Below the pieces are notes generated by a model. The model did no database searches, was not told where the DNA came from, and saw only the letters and a list, made by a program, of their open reading frames with translations. Of a stretch of 64,000 nucleotides of DNA, positions 17,097 through 26,337 are shown piece by piece. The stretch comes from Pseudonocardia humida (GTDB lineage: Bacteria > Actinomycetota > Actinomycetes > Mycobacteriales > Pseudonocardiaceae): the NCBI RefSeq assembly GCF_023898865.1, contig NZ_JAGSOV010000011.1, positions 1-64,000 of the forward strand, written 5' to 3'. How positions within the stretch are numbered: the stretch's first letter is position 1; each line of letters opens with the position of its first letter. The translations under genes and the position numbers were made by a program.

Positions 17097-17102
17097 TACC
17101 CT
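17097..17102 (+). promoter_or_regulatory. -10 box for leaderless proS
   Basis: TACCCT is followed by exactly seven bases and then the GTG of proS. No clear -35 is seen. The spacing supports both a leaderless message and the chosen start. Confidence 0.55.
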
Positions 17103-17109
17103 TCGCCGG

Positions 17110-18858
17110 GTGTTGACCCGGATGTCGTCGCTGTTCCTGCGCACCCTCCGCGAGGACCCGGCCGACGCGGAGGTACCCAGCCACCGGCTGCTGGTCCGCG
17201 CCGGCTACGTCCGCCGCGTCGCCCCGGGCATCTACTCGTGGCTGCCGCTGGGCCTGCGGGTGCTGCGCGCGATCGAGCGGGTCGTGCGCGAGGAGATGGA
17301 CGCCATCGGCGCCCAGGAGATCCACTTCCCGGCGCTGCTGCCCCGCGAGCCCTACGAGGCCACCGGCCGCTGGACCGAGTACGGGCCCAACATCTTCCGG
17401 CTCAAGGACCGCCGCGACAACGACTACCTGCTCGGCCCGACCCACGAGGAGCTGTTCACCCTCGCCGTCAAGGGCGAGTACAGCTCCTACAAGGACTACC
17501 CGCTGGCGCTCTACCAGATCCAGACCAAGTACCGCGACGAGGCGCGGCCCCGCGCCGGCATCCTGCGCGGGCGCGAGTTCGTGATGAAGGACTCCTACTC
17601 CTTCGACCTCAGCGACGAGGGCCTGGCCGAGTCCTACCGCCGCCACCGCGACGCCTACGTCAAGGTCTTCGACCGGCTGTCGCTGCGGTACGTGATCGTC
17701 GCGGCCACGTCGGGCGCCATGGGCGGGTCGGCGTCGGAGGAGTTCCTGGCCGTCGCCGAGACCGGCGAGGACACGTTCGTGCGCAGCCCGGGCGGCTACG
17801 CGGCCAACGTCGAGGCGGTCACCACCACGGCGCCGCCGGAGCGCCCCCTGGAGGGCCTGCCCGACGCGCAGGCGCACCACACCCCGAACACCCCGACCAT
17901 CGCCACGCTGGTCGAGTTCCTCAACGCCAACCTCGACGGGCGCACCTTCACCGCCGCGGACACGCTGAAGAACGTGCTGGTCAAGACCCGCCGGCCGGGC
18001 TCGGACGAGTGGACGCTGCTGGGGATCGGGGTCCCCGGCGACCGCGAGGTCGACATGAAGCGGCTGGAGGCCGCGCTCGACCCGGCCGAGGTCGCGCTGC
18101 TCGACGAGGCCGACTTCACCCGCCACCCGTTCCTGGTCAAGGGCTACATCGGCCCGGCTGCGCTGGCCGCCAACGGCGTGCGCTACCTGGTCGACCCGCG
18201 GATCGTCACCGGCACGGCCTGGGTCACCGGCGCCGACAAGCCCGACCACCACGTCGTCGACCTGGTCGCCGGGCGCGACTTCACCCCCGACGGCACCATC
18301 GAGGCCGCCGACGTGCGCGAGGGCGACCCCGCCCCGGACGGCAGCGGCCCGCTGCAGGCCGCCCGCGGCATCGAGATCGGGCACGTGTTCCAGCTCGGCC
18401 GCAAGTACGCCGACGCCATGGGCCTCGACGCCCTCGGCCCGGACGGCAAGCCCGTGCGGATCACCATGGGCTCCTACGGCATCGGGGTGTCGCGGCTGGT
18501 CGCGGTGATCGCCGAGCAGAACCACGACGCGTCGGGCCTGGTGTGGCCGCGGGCGGTGGCCCCGGCCGACGTGCACCTGGTGATCGCGGGCAAGTCCGAG
18601 GAGATCGTCGCGGGCGGCGAGCGCATCGCGGCGGAGCTGTCGGCGGCCGGGCTGCGCGTGCTGCTCGACGACCGCAAGGCCTCGCCGGGGGTCAAGTTCG
18701 CCGACGCCGAGCTGATCGGGGTGCCCACGATCGTGGTCGTCGGGCGGGGGCTCGCCGGCGGCGTCGTCGAGGTCAAGGACCGCCGTTCGGGGGAGCGGAC
18801 CGAGGTCGCCGTGGAGTCCGTCGTGGGGGAGCTCGTCACCGTGGTGGGGGGTCGGTAG
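17110..18858 (+). CDS. proS: Prolyl-tRNA synthetase
   Basis: This 582-aa class II synthetase charges tRNA-Pro in the cytoplasm. It is the bacterial type, with motif 1 around [20 protein letters not shown], motif 2 [19 protein letters not shown], an editing insertion in the middle, and motif 3 [17 protein letters not shown], then an anticodon-binding domain ending in IVVVGRG. The GTG at 17110 gives the family start ([15 protein letters not shown]) and sits seven bases after TACCCT. Next to it in M. tuberculosis are the Rv2844/Rv2843 and rimP genes, which appear here 9 kb downstream. Confidence 0.97.
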   Translation: MLTRMSSLFLRTLREDPADAEVPSHRLLVRAGYVRRVAPGIYSWLPLGLRVLRAIERVVREEMDAIGAQEIHFPALLPREPYEATGRWTEYGPNIFRLKDRRDNDYLLGPTHEELFTLAVKGEYSSYKDYPLALYQIQTKYRDEARPRAGILRGREFVMKDSYSFDLSDEGLAESYRRHRDAYVKVFDRLSLRYVIVAATSGAMGGSASEEFLAVAETGEDTFVRSPGGYAANVEAVTTTAPPERPLEGLPDAQAHHTPNTPTIATLVEFLNANLDGRTFTAADTLKNVLVKTRRPGSDEWTLLGIGVPGDREVDMKRLEAALDPAEVALLDEADFTRHPFLVKGYIGPAALAANGVRYLVDPRIVTGTAWVTGADKPDHHVVDLVAGRDFTPDGTIEAADVREGDPAPDGSGPLQAARGIEIGHVFQLGRKYADAMGLDALGPDGKPVRITMGSYGIGVSRLVAVIAEQNHDASGLVWPRAVAPADVHLVIAGKSEEIVAGGERIAAELSAAGLRVLLDDRKASPGVKFADAELIGVPTIVVVGRGLAGGVVEVKDRRSGERTEVAVESVVGELVTVVGGR

Positions 18859-18917
18859 CGGTCACCCGACCGGGCATGGTCGGATGAGCGCGCTGTGAGC
18901 CGGGGGGAGGACCGATC

Positions 18918-20495
18918 ATGCGCGACGACACAATCGAGCTACCGGGGCGGGGCCCGGTGGCCGAGCGGGCTGCGACGCCGGGAGGGCAGCCGGGCGACCT
19001 GACGCAGGAGCTGCTGGACACCGACTGGTGGTCCGACGACATGCTCGTGCGGGCCGGGATCCCGGTGCACGACGTGCCGTTCGTCAGCGTGGGTGGCGGG
19101 ATCGGATCGTTCGTGACCGTCGACTACCTGCGCATCTGCGGGGTGCCGACGTCGGCGATCAAGGTGCTCACCCAGCTGAACACCCCGTGGGAGAGCTACG
19201 AGTACCTGACCCGGGTCTCGCAGATCCCGCGCGGGGAGCGGCTGCGCAGCGACTCGGCGTCCTGCCCGGACAACATCTGGGGCTTCCCCAGCTACGGCAT
19301 CCGCGAGGCGTGGGCCACCAAGTCGCTCAAGCCGCTGTGGCACCTGCTGACCGAGCCGTTCCTCAACGACTACTGGACGCCGAAGGCCGGCCACGCCTTC
19401 GACTCGATGGAGCGCGAGTACCACCGGATCGGCTACCCGGAGACCGTGGTCAAGGGTCAGGTCCGGATGGTGCGCAGGCGCATCGGCGGGGGCTACTTCA
19501 CGATCCTGACCCCGCCGGAGGGCGCCGCGCCCACCCGGCGGATCGCCTACCGCAGCCGCTACGTGCACATCGCCGTCGGCTACCCGGGCCTGAAGTTCCT
19601 GCCCGACCTGCAGGAGTACCGGGAGAAGACCCGCGACTACGGCTCGGTGGTCAACGCCTACGAACCGCACGAGCAGATCTACCAGCGGCTGCAGGCCGCG
19701 CCGGGCACCGTGCTGGTGCGCGGCGGCGGGATCGTGGCCTCCCGGGTGCTGCAGCGGCTGATCGACGACCGCGACCGGCTGGGCCTGCAGACCCAGATCC
19801 TGCACAGCTTCCGCACCTTCGTCACCGGCTCGCACGGCCCGCACATCTGGATGCGCCGCCGCGGCGGCGACGGCTGGGCCTACCAGGGCTTCAACTACCC
19901 GAAGTCGGTGTGGGGCGGGCAGCTCAAGGCCCGGGTGCGCAAGCTGGAGGGCCAGGACCGCGCCGACCTCTACAAGCAGTTCGGCGGCACCAACACCCCG
20001 AAGCGGCGGCACTGGCAGGCGCAGCTGCGCCGCGGCCGCCAGCAGGGCTGGTACCAGGCCTTCCAGGGCGAGATCGCCAACCTGCGCCCGGGCCAGAACG
20101 GCACCGTGCACGTCGAGCTGAAGACCGACCAGGGACCGCGCCAGGTCCAGGTCATCGCGGTGATCGACTGCACCGGCCTGGAGGCCGACGTCCGCGAGCA
20201 CCGCGTGCTGGCCGACCTGCTCGACCACGGCGGCGCCGGGCGCAACCCGCTGGGCCGCATGGACGTGGAGCGCAGCTTCGAGCTGCGCGGCACCCGGAGC
20301 GAGCCCGGGCGCATGTACCTGTCGGGCAGCGCGGCCAACGGCGGCTACTTCCCCGGCGTGGACACCTTCCTGGGGCTGCAGATCGCCGCCCAGGAGATCG
20401 CCGACGACCTCCAGACGCTCGGCTTCTGCTCGGGGCTGGGGCCGCTGCGCTCCACGTCCCAGTGGTGGAAGTGGGCCCGCGGGAAGAGGATCTGA
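18918..20495 (+). CDS. Conserved FAD/NAD(P)-binding-like protein, unknown function
   Basis: The 525-aa protein has an N-terminal Rossmann-like VSVGGGIGSF (57-65), a second glycine loop VLVRGGGIVASR (around 270) as in two-dinucleotide oxidoreductases, and a C-terminal SGSAANGGYFPGVDTFLG resembling the GD-type FAD closure. An Arg/Lys-rich stretch (RRHWQAQLRRGRQQGW) lies between. I do not recognise a characterised family; a flavin monooxygenase-like oxidoreductase is the nearest shape. The ATG has GGGGGGAGGA upstream. It starts a three-gene operon with a membrane protein and an FHA protein. Confidence 0.7.
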   Translation: MRDDTIELPGRGPVAERAATPGGQPGDLTQELLDTDWWSDDMLVRAGIPVHDVPFVSVGGGIGSFVTVDYLRICGVPTSAIKVLTQLNTPWESYEYLTRVSQIPRGERLRSDSASCPDNIWGFPSYGIREAWATKSLKPLWHLLTEPFLNDYWTPKAGHAFDSMEREYHRIGYPETVVKGQVRMVRRRIGGGYFTILTPPEGAAPTRRIAYRSRYVHIAVGYPGLKFLPDLQEYREKTRDYGSVVNAYEPHEQIYQRLQAAPGTVLVRGGGIVASRVLQRLIDDRDRLGLQTQILHSFRTFVTGSHGPHIWMRRRGGDGWAYQGFNYPKSVWGGQLKARVRKLEGQDRADLYKQFGGTNTPKRRHWQAQLRRGRQQGWYQAFQGEIANLRPGQNGTVHVELKTDQGPRQVQVIAVIDCTGLEADVREHRVLADLLDHGGAGRNPLGRMDVERSFELRGTRSEPGRMYLSGSAANGGYFPGVDTFLGLQIAAQEIADDLQTLGFCSGLGPLRSTSQWWKWARGKRI

Positions 20496-20497
20496 CC

Positions 20498-20938
20498 GTG
20501 CTCCCCACGCTGAACGGGCGGATCCAGACCCGCATCGCCATGCTCGTCGTGGTCGGCGGGCTGTGGACGCTGCTGCTGACCCCGCTGTTGCCGCTGCCGG
20601 GCCCGCTGGGCGAGGCCTACGCGATGACCTTCACCATCCTGCTGACGACCCTCGTGCTGGGCGTCGCGTGGGAGTTCCTCTACCACCTGATCATGCAGTT
20701 CCGCTGGGAGAAGGACTGGCCGACCGGACTGTCGCTGATCACCGTCGTCAACGAGGGCGCGCTGGTCTGGCTGCTGCTCTCGCTGGACGCGGTGCCCGGC
20801 CTCGACGGCCCCTCGGTGCCGTTCGGGGCGTTCGCGCTGCTGTTCCTGACCACGTGGCTGGTGGTCTGGCTGCTGGCCGTCGGCCCGATGCGGGTGCCGT
20901 TCATCCACTGGCGCTTCCGCGGTGGGAGGCTCGTCTAA
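20498..20938 (+). CDS. Small membrane protein of the FHA operon
   Basis: The 146-aa product has four hydrophobic segments (about 13-32, 42-60, 80-98 and 108-128) with an RWEKDW loop in the middle. The GTG starts two bases after the previous stop, with GAAGAGGA as ribosome binding site, and the gene ends directly against the FHA gene. The family is not recognised. Position suggests a membrane anchor or transport partner of its neighbours. Confidence 0.72.
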   Translation: MLPTLNGRIQTRIAMLVVVGGLWTLLLTPLLPLPGPLGEAYAMTFTILLTTLVLGVAWEFLYHLIMQFRWEKDWPTGLSLITVVNEGALVWLLLSLDAVPGLDGPSVPFGAFALLFLTTWLVVWLLAVGPMRVPFIHWRFRGGRLV

Positions 20939-22780
20939 GTGGACTTCGACTCGGGGAGGGCCGCGGTCGTCGCGGCGGGGCCCGCCGACGCGGTGGTCGC
21001 CCGCTGGCCGGGGATCGTCTGCGTCGCGCAGAGCGGCGACCCCGCGGCCCTGGCCCGGTTGCTCGACCTGTGCGAGGAGGTCGCCGCCGAACCCGGGCCG
21101 GCGGCCGGGCGCACGCTGGCCCGCAGGCTGGCCATGTGGCTGAGCACGGGCGACGGTGCCGACCTGCGCTTCGGCACGCTCGCCGTGGCGGGCGACCAGT
21201 GGGCCACGTTCCTGTCCGGCCCGGTCGAGCTGGTCGTGCCCGAGCAGGACCTGGCGCTGTCGGGCACCCAGTCGGCCGCCTGGACCGACCGGCTGCTGCC
21301 GGTGCCGGAGGGTCCGGTGGCCCTGACCCTGGCCGGCGTGGCACTGCCCCCGGACATGGTCGGCGGGGTGCACGACCTGCGGCTCGGCGTGGTGCCGGGC
21401 AGCGGTGTCGTGCTCGTCCCGGACGGGGTGGCCGTCGCGGTCGGGGCGATCGACGCGCCGCCGTCGGCGGACGAGCGGGTCGCGGAGCCGGTCGACGAGG
21501 TCCCCGGTGATCTCTGGCCCCCGCTGGACGGCGGTGCTCCGCCGTCGCCGCGGCACCGGCCGCCCGCCGAGCCGGTGGTCGTCTACGAGGAGCCGTTCGC
21601 GCCCCCGCCGGTCGAGCCCGCGCCCGCGGAGTACGCCGCGACCGACCACCCCGCCACCGAGTACCCCACCGAGTACCCCGCACCCGAGTACACCGCGGCC
21701 GACCACGCCCCGGCCGCCCCCGAGCAGCACCGCGACCACGAGGCGCCCGCGTGGGACGAGCCGCCCGAGCCCCTCCCCGAGCCCGCGTACGAGCCGGAGC
21801 CGCTCAACGGGGCGCACGCCGACGACGACGGCCCCGCGGCCCCCCGGGAGCGCCCCCGGTTCGACAAGCGCCCGCCCGCCCCGGAGCCCTCCGGCCCCGA
21901 GGAGCCCGACCCGGACGTCGACGACCGCGGGCCCGGCGAGGGCCCCGGCGACCCGGTCCCGGCGGGCGCCCCCGCGGCCGAGCAGGCCGCGGACGACGTC
22001 GCCGAGGCCCCGACGACGGTCGCGCCGCCGCTCGGACGACCCGCGCCCGACCGGCCGGCCGCGCCGCGCACCCCGCCCCAGCCGCTGGTGCCGGTCGGCG
22101 GCCCCGACGCGGCCGCCGCGCCCGGCGAGGCCACCGGGTTGGCCGGCGCCGTGCCGCCCTCCCGCCCGGCGCCCGCGCCCGTCCCCCGGCGCGCCGAGCG
22201 CATCCTCGGCGTCGCCCCGGTCGAGCCGCCGCGGGCGCCGCTGGACGCGGGCGCCCCGGTCGGTTCGCCCGCGGCCCAGGAGAACGCGACCACGGTCTTC
22301 GAGCAGCCCAAGGCCCAGGGCCACCTGTGCGCCCGCGGCCACCTCAACGACCCGCGCTCGCACTTCTGCGTGCTCTGCGGCATCCGGATGAACGAGCGCA
22401 CCGGCGTGCTCGTCGTCGGCACCCGCCCGCCGCTGGGCCTGCTGGTCTTCGACGACGGCTCCACCTACACCGTGGACGCCGAGTACCTGGTGGGCCGCAT
22501 GCCCGAGGCCGACCAGCGGGTCCGCTCCGGCGTGCTGCGCGCGATCATCATCGAGGACCGCTCCGGCTCGGTGTCGCGCGTGCACGCCGAGGTCCGGCTC
22601 AACGGCTGGGACGTCATGCTGGTCGACTCGGGCTCGCGCAACGGCACCTACGTGTCCGAGCCGGGGGAGACGGGCTGGACCCCGCTGCCCCCGCACCAGA
22701 CCCGGCGGATGGTGCCGGGCACGAAGGTGCGGCTGGGGGCGCGGACCTTCGTGTTCGAGTCGCCGTCCGGGGTGCGCTGA
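20939..22780 (+). CDS. FHA-domain protein with zinc ribbon and Pro-rich linker
   Basis: The 613-aa protein has four parts: an N-terminal domain of about 170 residues that I do not recognise; a long Pro/Glu/Ala-rich linker (about 175-455) with DH-ATEYP-type near-repeats; a small zinc ribbon (C464, H468, C477, C480); and a C-terminal FHA domain (about 510-610) with GR (519-520), SRVH (546-549) and RNGT (567-570), the phosphothreonine-binding residues. It should therefore bind a Thr-phosphorylated partner; a kinase-like protein is encoded 2.3 kb downstream. GTG start with GGGAGG upstream, directly after the membrane-protein stop. Confidence 0.88.
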   Translation: MDFDSGRAAVVAAGPADAVVARWPGIVCVAQSGDPAALARLLDLCEEVAAEPGPAAGRTLARRLAMWLSTGDGADLRFGTLAVAGDQWATFLSGPVELVVPEQDLALSGTQSAAWTDRLLPVPEGPVALTLAGVALPPDMVGGVHDLRLGVVPGSGVVLVPDGVAVAVGAIDAPPSADERVAEPVDEVPGDLWPPLDGGAPPSPRHRPPAEPVVVYEEPFAPPPVEPAPAEYAATDHPATEYPTEYPAPEYTAADHAPAAPEQHRDHEAPAWDEPPEPLPEPAYEPEPLNGAHADDDGPAAPRERPRFDKRPPAPEPSGPEEPDPDVDDRGPGEGPGDPVPAGAPAAEQAADDVAEAPTTVAPPLGRPAPDRPAAPRTPPQPLVPVGGPDAAAAPGEATGLAGAVPPSRPAPAPVPRRAERILGVAPVEPPRAPLDAGAPVGSPAAQENATTVFEQPKAQGHLCARGHLNDPRSHFCVLCGIRMNERTGVLVVGTRPPLGLLVFDDGSTYTVDAEYLVGRMPEADQRVRSGVLRAIIIEDRSGSVSRVHAEVRLNGWDVMLVDSGSRNGTYVSEPGETGWTPLPPHQTRRMVPGTKVRLGARTFVFESPSGVR

Positions 22781-22799
22781 CGCCGGGCCCGGCCGGGCC

Positions 22800-24923
22800 T
22801 CAGGCCTGGCTCGGCGCCCCGACCTCGATCCGCTCGACGACCTGCTCCACGTCGTCGTCGGCGTCCGCGGCGGCGGCGCGCACCCGCAGCACGGCGCTCG
22901 CGCCGGTGGCGTCGGGGGCGGCCAGGTCGACGGGCAGCACCAGCAGCCCGGCCCCGGCCGGGTCGTCGACGCCCTCGGCGGGGATGCCGCGGCGGGCCAG
23001 CGCGGCGACGGCCGCCCCGCTGCGCCGGGCCCGCCGCCGGTCGACCGGGGCCACCGCCAGGTCGGCCCCGGTGTGCAGGGCCAGCTGGGCGCCCACGCGC
23101 ACCGCCGCGCGCCCGCCCGCCCCGCCGTCGACGACCACGCCGACCCGGGTGCCCGCCGGTTCGGCCCCGGCGTCGGCGACGACGACGGTCACCTCCGGCA
23201 CCGCGTCGAGCGCCTGCAGCCGCGAGGCGTTGCCGGAGCCCGCGGATTCGGCGCCGCGGGCCTCGTCGTCGTCGGTCGCGGCGGTCGGCTCCTCGACGAG
23301 CAGCACGACGTCGGCGTCCAGCCGGGCGGCCAGCGCGGCGAGGTCGGCGGCGGGGTCGGCGGCGAACCGCACGACCACCGAGGCCGTGGTGCCCGCGTCG
23401 GACAGCTCCGCCGCCAGCGCCCGCAGCTCGTCGCCGACCTGGGCCAGCACGGCCAGCTCCGCGCCCATCCCGCCGGCCACCTCCAGCGGCGCGGCGGGCG
23501 CCAGCAGCCGGCACAGCACGACCCGGGCGGGCTCCTCGCGGCCGGTGAGCTCGCGGGCGAGCTGCGCGGTGCGGCGCGCGGCCGCCGGGTCCTCCGGGAC
23601 GGCCACCAGCACGGTGTAGGACTCCGGCCCGCCCAGGGCGGCCTGCTCGGCGGCCTCCAGCGCGGCCAGCTCCCGGTCGAGCACGCGGTCGGGGTAGAGC
23701 CTGCGCACCAGCGGCCCGGTCATCGCCGTGGTGATCAGGGCCATCAGCACCATGAGCGTGAACATCGTCGGGGTGAGCACCCCGAGCTGCAGGCCCACCT
23801 GCAGGATGACGATCTCGGTCAGGCCGCGGGTGTTCATCAGCAGCCCCAGCGCCCACTGCTGGCGGCGCGGCAGGCGCTGCCACCGGGCCGCGCCTGCCGT
23901 GCCGAGGACCTTGCCGCCGATCGCGGCGAGCAGGATGAGCCCGAGCTGCCACACCCCGTCCGGGCCGATCCCGCCCACGTCCACCTGCAGCCCGGCGACC
24001 ACGAAGAACACCGGCAGCAGCAGCGACAGGCTGACCTGCTCGAGGCGCTCCAGGATGTCCCGGGTGAGCAGGCCGGCGTCGCGGCGCGGCATGATCGCGC
24101 CGAACAGGAACGCGCCGAAGATGGCGTGCACGCCGATGAGGTCGGTCACCCAGGCCGAGAGCAGCAGCCCGGCCAGCACGACGGCCAGCATGTCCGGGGT
24201 GAGCCGCCCGGCCTGCCGGTGCCAGGCGACCATGCGGGCCAGCAGCGGGCGCACGACGACGAACATGACCAGCACGAACAGCGCGGTCATGCCCATGATC
24301 CAGCCGACGCCCGCCGGGCTGCCGCCCGCGGCCACGGCGACCACGACGGCCAGCAGCGTCCAGCCGAGCACGTCGTCGATGACGGCGCACGCCAGCGCGA
24401 GCACGCCGGTGGGGATGCGGTGCATGCGCCGCTCGGTGAGGATCCGCGCCAGCACCGGCAGCGCTGTGATCGACATCGCGACGCCGAGGAACAGCACGAA
24501 CGCCAGCTGCGGGATCGGCTCGCCGTCGGCGTTGGTGTCGTGGTGCGGGTAGAGCACCAGCGCCACCGCGGCCCCGAGCACCAGCGGCAGCACCATCGCC
24601 CCGGTCGCCACGGTGCCGGCCGCTCGCCCGCGGCCGCGGATGAGGCCGAGGTCGACCTCCAGGCCGACGATGAACATGAACAGCGCCAGCCCCAGCTGGG
24701 CGATCACCGACAGGTGCGGGCGCACCTCGGTCGGGAACAGCAGGGCGTCGAGGTCGCCGGGCAGCAGTCCGAGCAGCGTGGGGCCCAGCGCGATGCCGGC
24801 GACGATCTCGCCGATCACCGCCGGCTGCCCCAGCCGCAGGAACAGCCGCCCCATCAGGCGCGCGGCGATGACCACGATCGCCACGTCCAGCAGGACGAAG
24901 GCCGCGATGTGCGCGGTATCCAC
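22800..24923 (-). CDS. CPA2-family cation/proton antiporter
   Basis: The 707-aa membrane protein exchanges H+ for Na+ or K+. The N-terminal 430 residues carry about 12 helices with family motifs (PAVIGEIVAGIALGP, FMFIVGLEVDLG, AVIDDVLGW, MNTRGLTEIV). The C-terminal 270 residues are cytoplasmic, Ala-rich and USP-like, without the RCK/TrkA-N signature of KefB/C. GTG at 24923 follows GGGGGAGA; the longer frame upstream is not membrane-like. Its stop faces the FHA gene end and its start faces the kinase-like gene, so both neighbours could share its regulation. Confidence 0.88.
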   Translation of the reverse strand: MDTAHIAAFVLLDVAIVVIAARLMGRLFLRLGQPAVIGEIVAGIALGPTLLGLLPGDLDALLFPTEVRPHLSVIAQLGLALFMFIVGLEVDLGLIRGRGRAAGTVATGAMVLPLVLGAAVALVLYPHHDTNADGEPIPQLAFVLFLGVAMSITALPVLARILTERRMHRIPTGVLALACAVIDDVLGWTLLAVVVAVAAGGSPAGVGWIMGMTALFVLVMFVVVRPLLARMVAWHRQAGRLTPDMLAVVLAGLLLSAWVTDLIGVHAIFGAFLFGAIMPRRDAGLLTRDILERLEQVSLSLLLPVFFVVAGLQVDVGGIGPDGVWQLGLILLAAIGGKVLGTAGAARWQRLPRRQQWALGLLMNTRGLTEIVILQVGLQLGVLTPTMFTLMVLMALITTAMTGPLVRRLYPDRVLDRELAALEAAEQAALGGPESYTVLVAVPEDPAAARRTAQLARELTGREEPARVVLCRLLAPAAPLEVAGGMGAELAVLAQVGDELRALAAELSDAGTTASVVVRFAADPAADLAALAARLDADVVLLVEEPTAATDDDEARGAESAGSGNASRLQALDAVPEVTVVVADAGAEPAGTRVGVVVDGGAGGRAAVRVGAQLALHTGADLAVAPVDRRRARRSGAAVAALARRGIPAEGVDDPAGAGLLVLPVDLAAPDATGASAVLRVRAAAADADDDVEQVVERIEVGAPSQA

Positions 24924-25054
24924 TGAGCCGTCTCCCCCCGGTCGGGCGGGCGTATGTTTACCAGCGGTGCTCCGAGCCGGGTCGACCGGTGCGGGCACGG
25001 GGGGACATCGTCGAGCGCCCGTCGGACGGTTCGGGCGGACACACAGGAGGCTCG

Positions 25055-25879
25055 GTGGACGCCACTGTCGCGCCACGCATGATCGCCGACTACGAGGTCG
25101 TGCGACCGCTGGGGGAGGGCAACCACGGGCACTACTTCGTCGCCCGCCCCCCGGCCCGGCTCGGGCTCGACGAGGAGTTCGTGACGCTCAAGGTGTTCGG
25201 CGACCGGGTCGCCGAGCAGGCCTACGACCGCGGGGTGCGCGAGCTGCGCGCCTTCGCGGCGGTGCGCTCGGAGTACCTCGTCCGCGTGTACGACGCGGTC
25301 CTGGAGGACACGTTCGTCTACGCCACCGAGCACTTCCCGCTGGGCACGCTGGCCGCCCCGGCCCGCCCGCTGGCCCGCGAGGAGGCGCTCGCCGCGCTGG
25401 AGCACGCGGCCCGCGCGGCGCACGCGCTGCACGAGGCCGGGATGGCGCACGGCGACATCAACCCGACCAACATCTGGCTCGCCGAGCAGGCCGACGGCAC
25501 CGTCGGGGGCCGGCTGTCCGACCTCGGCCTGACCCGGTTCCTCACCCCGGGCAACACGATGACCGGGATGGGCAGGCCCAGCTCGGTCGAGTTCACCGAC
25601 CCGGACATCCTGGCCGGCGCGGTGCCGTCGCGGCGCACCGAGGTGTGGTCGCTGGGCGCCACCGCGCACCGGGCGCTGTCGGGCGCCGGCCTCTACGGCG
25701 AGCTGCCCGACACCCAGCCGCTGCTGGCGATCCGCCGGGTGCTGGCCAAGCCGGCCGAGATCGACCCCGGCCTCGACGAGCCCGACGCCGCCCTCGTGCG
25801 CGACTGCCTGGCCGCAGGCGAGGCCCGGCTGACCACCGCCGAGCAGGTGGCCGACCGGATCGCCCAGCTGCCGCGCTGA
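25055..25879 (+). CDS. Serine/threonine kinase-like protein
   Basis: The 274-aa soluble protein covers one kinase fold. It has a glycine loop LGEGNHG (19-25), an ATP Lys in VTLKVF (K46), a catalytic loop HGDINPTN (132-139; HRD changed to HGD, but Asp134 and Asn139 present) and a DLG in place of DFG (156-158). The activation segment is short and lacks a clear APE. Activity is plausible but not certain. There is no membrane helix or PASTA domain. GTG start with AGGAGG. The adjacent FHA protein is a natural candidate partner. Confidence 0.82.
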   Translation: MDATVAPRMIADYEVVRPLGEGNHGHYFVARPPARLGLDEEFVTLKVFGDRVAEQAYDRGVRELRAFAAVRSEYLVRVYDAVLEDTFVYATEHFPLGTLAAPARPLAREEALAALEHAARAAHALHEAGMAHGDINPTNIWLAEQADGTVGGRLSDLGLTRFLTPGNTMTGMGRPSSVEFTDPDILAGAVPSRRTEVWSLGATAHRALSGAGLYGELPDTQPLLAIRRVLAKPAEIDPGLDEPDAALVRDCLAAGEARLTTAEQVADRIAQLPR

Positions 25880-25892
25880 GCCCGACCCCGGT

Positions 25893-26303
25893 TCAGCCGG
25901 CCAGGAACGACAGCCGCAGCGAGCGCACGGGGTTGTCGCCGTTGGTGTCGACCAGGCACACCGACTGCCAGGTGCCCAGCGCCGGGCGGCCGTCGAGCAC
26001 CGGCACCGACACCGACGGCGCGATGAACGCCGGCAGCACGTGGTCGCGGCCGTGGCCGGGGCTGCCGTGGCGGTGCGACCACCGGTCGTCGGCGGGCAGC
26101 ACCTCGCGCAGGGCGGCGAGCAGGTCGGTGTCGCTGCCGGCGCCGGTCTCGATCACCGCGAGCCCGGCGGTGGCGTGCGGCACCCAGACGTTCAGCAGCC
26201 CGTCCCGCGCGCCCGTCGAGCGCAGGAAGGCGGCGATCTCGTCGGTCAGGTCGACGACGGTCTCCCCGGATCCGGTCCGGATCTCGATCAACGTGCTGTC
26301 CAC
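25893..26303 (-). CDS. YjbQ family protein (UPF0047)
   Basis: The 136-aa protein has the YjbQ signatures VPHATAGLAVIE (41-52), GHGRDHVLPAFI and LGTWQSVCLVD. Members bind metal through the His residues; some have weak thiamine-phosphate synthase activity, but the true role is unsettled. The family is usually a little over 130 aa, so this is full length. The GTG start lies about 30 bases from the divergent aminotransferase start, so the two promoters overlap. Confidence 0.9.
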   Translation of the reverse strand: MDSTLIEIRTGSGETVVDLTDEIAAFLRSTGARDGLLNVWVPHATAGLAVIETGAGSDTDLLAALREVLPADDRWSHRHGSPGHGRDHVLPAFIAPSVSVPVLDGRPALGTWQSVCLVDTNGDNPVRSLRLSFLAG

Positions 26304-26337
26304 GGGGACCAGTGTCCCCCGCGGTTAGGGTCGGGTG

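Noticed and set aside
22801..22820. Short GC palindromes between the FHA and antiporter stops as a terminator
   Set aside because: Only short self-complementary runs (AGGCCT, GCCCGGCCGGGC) of the kind frequent by chance at this GC content.
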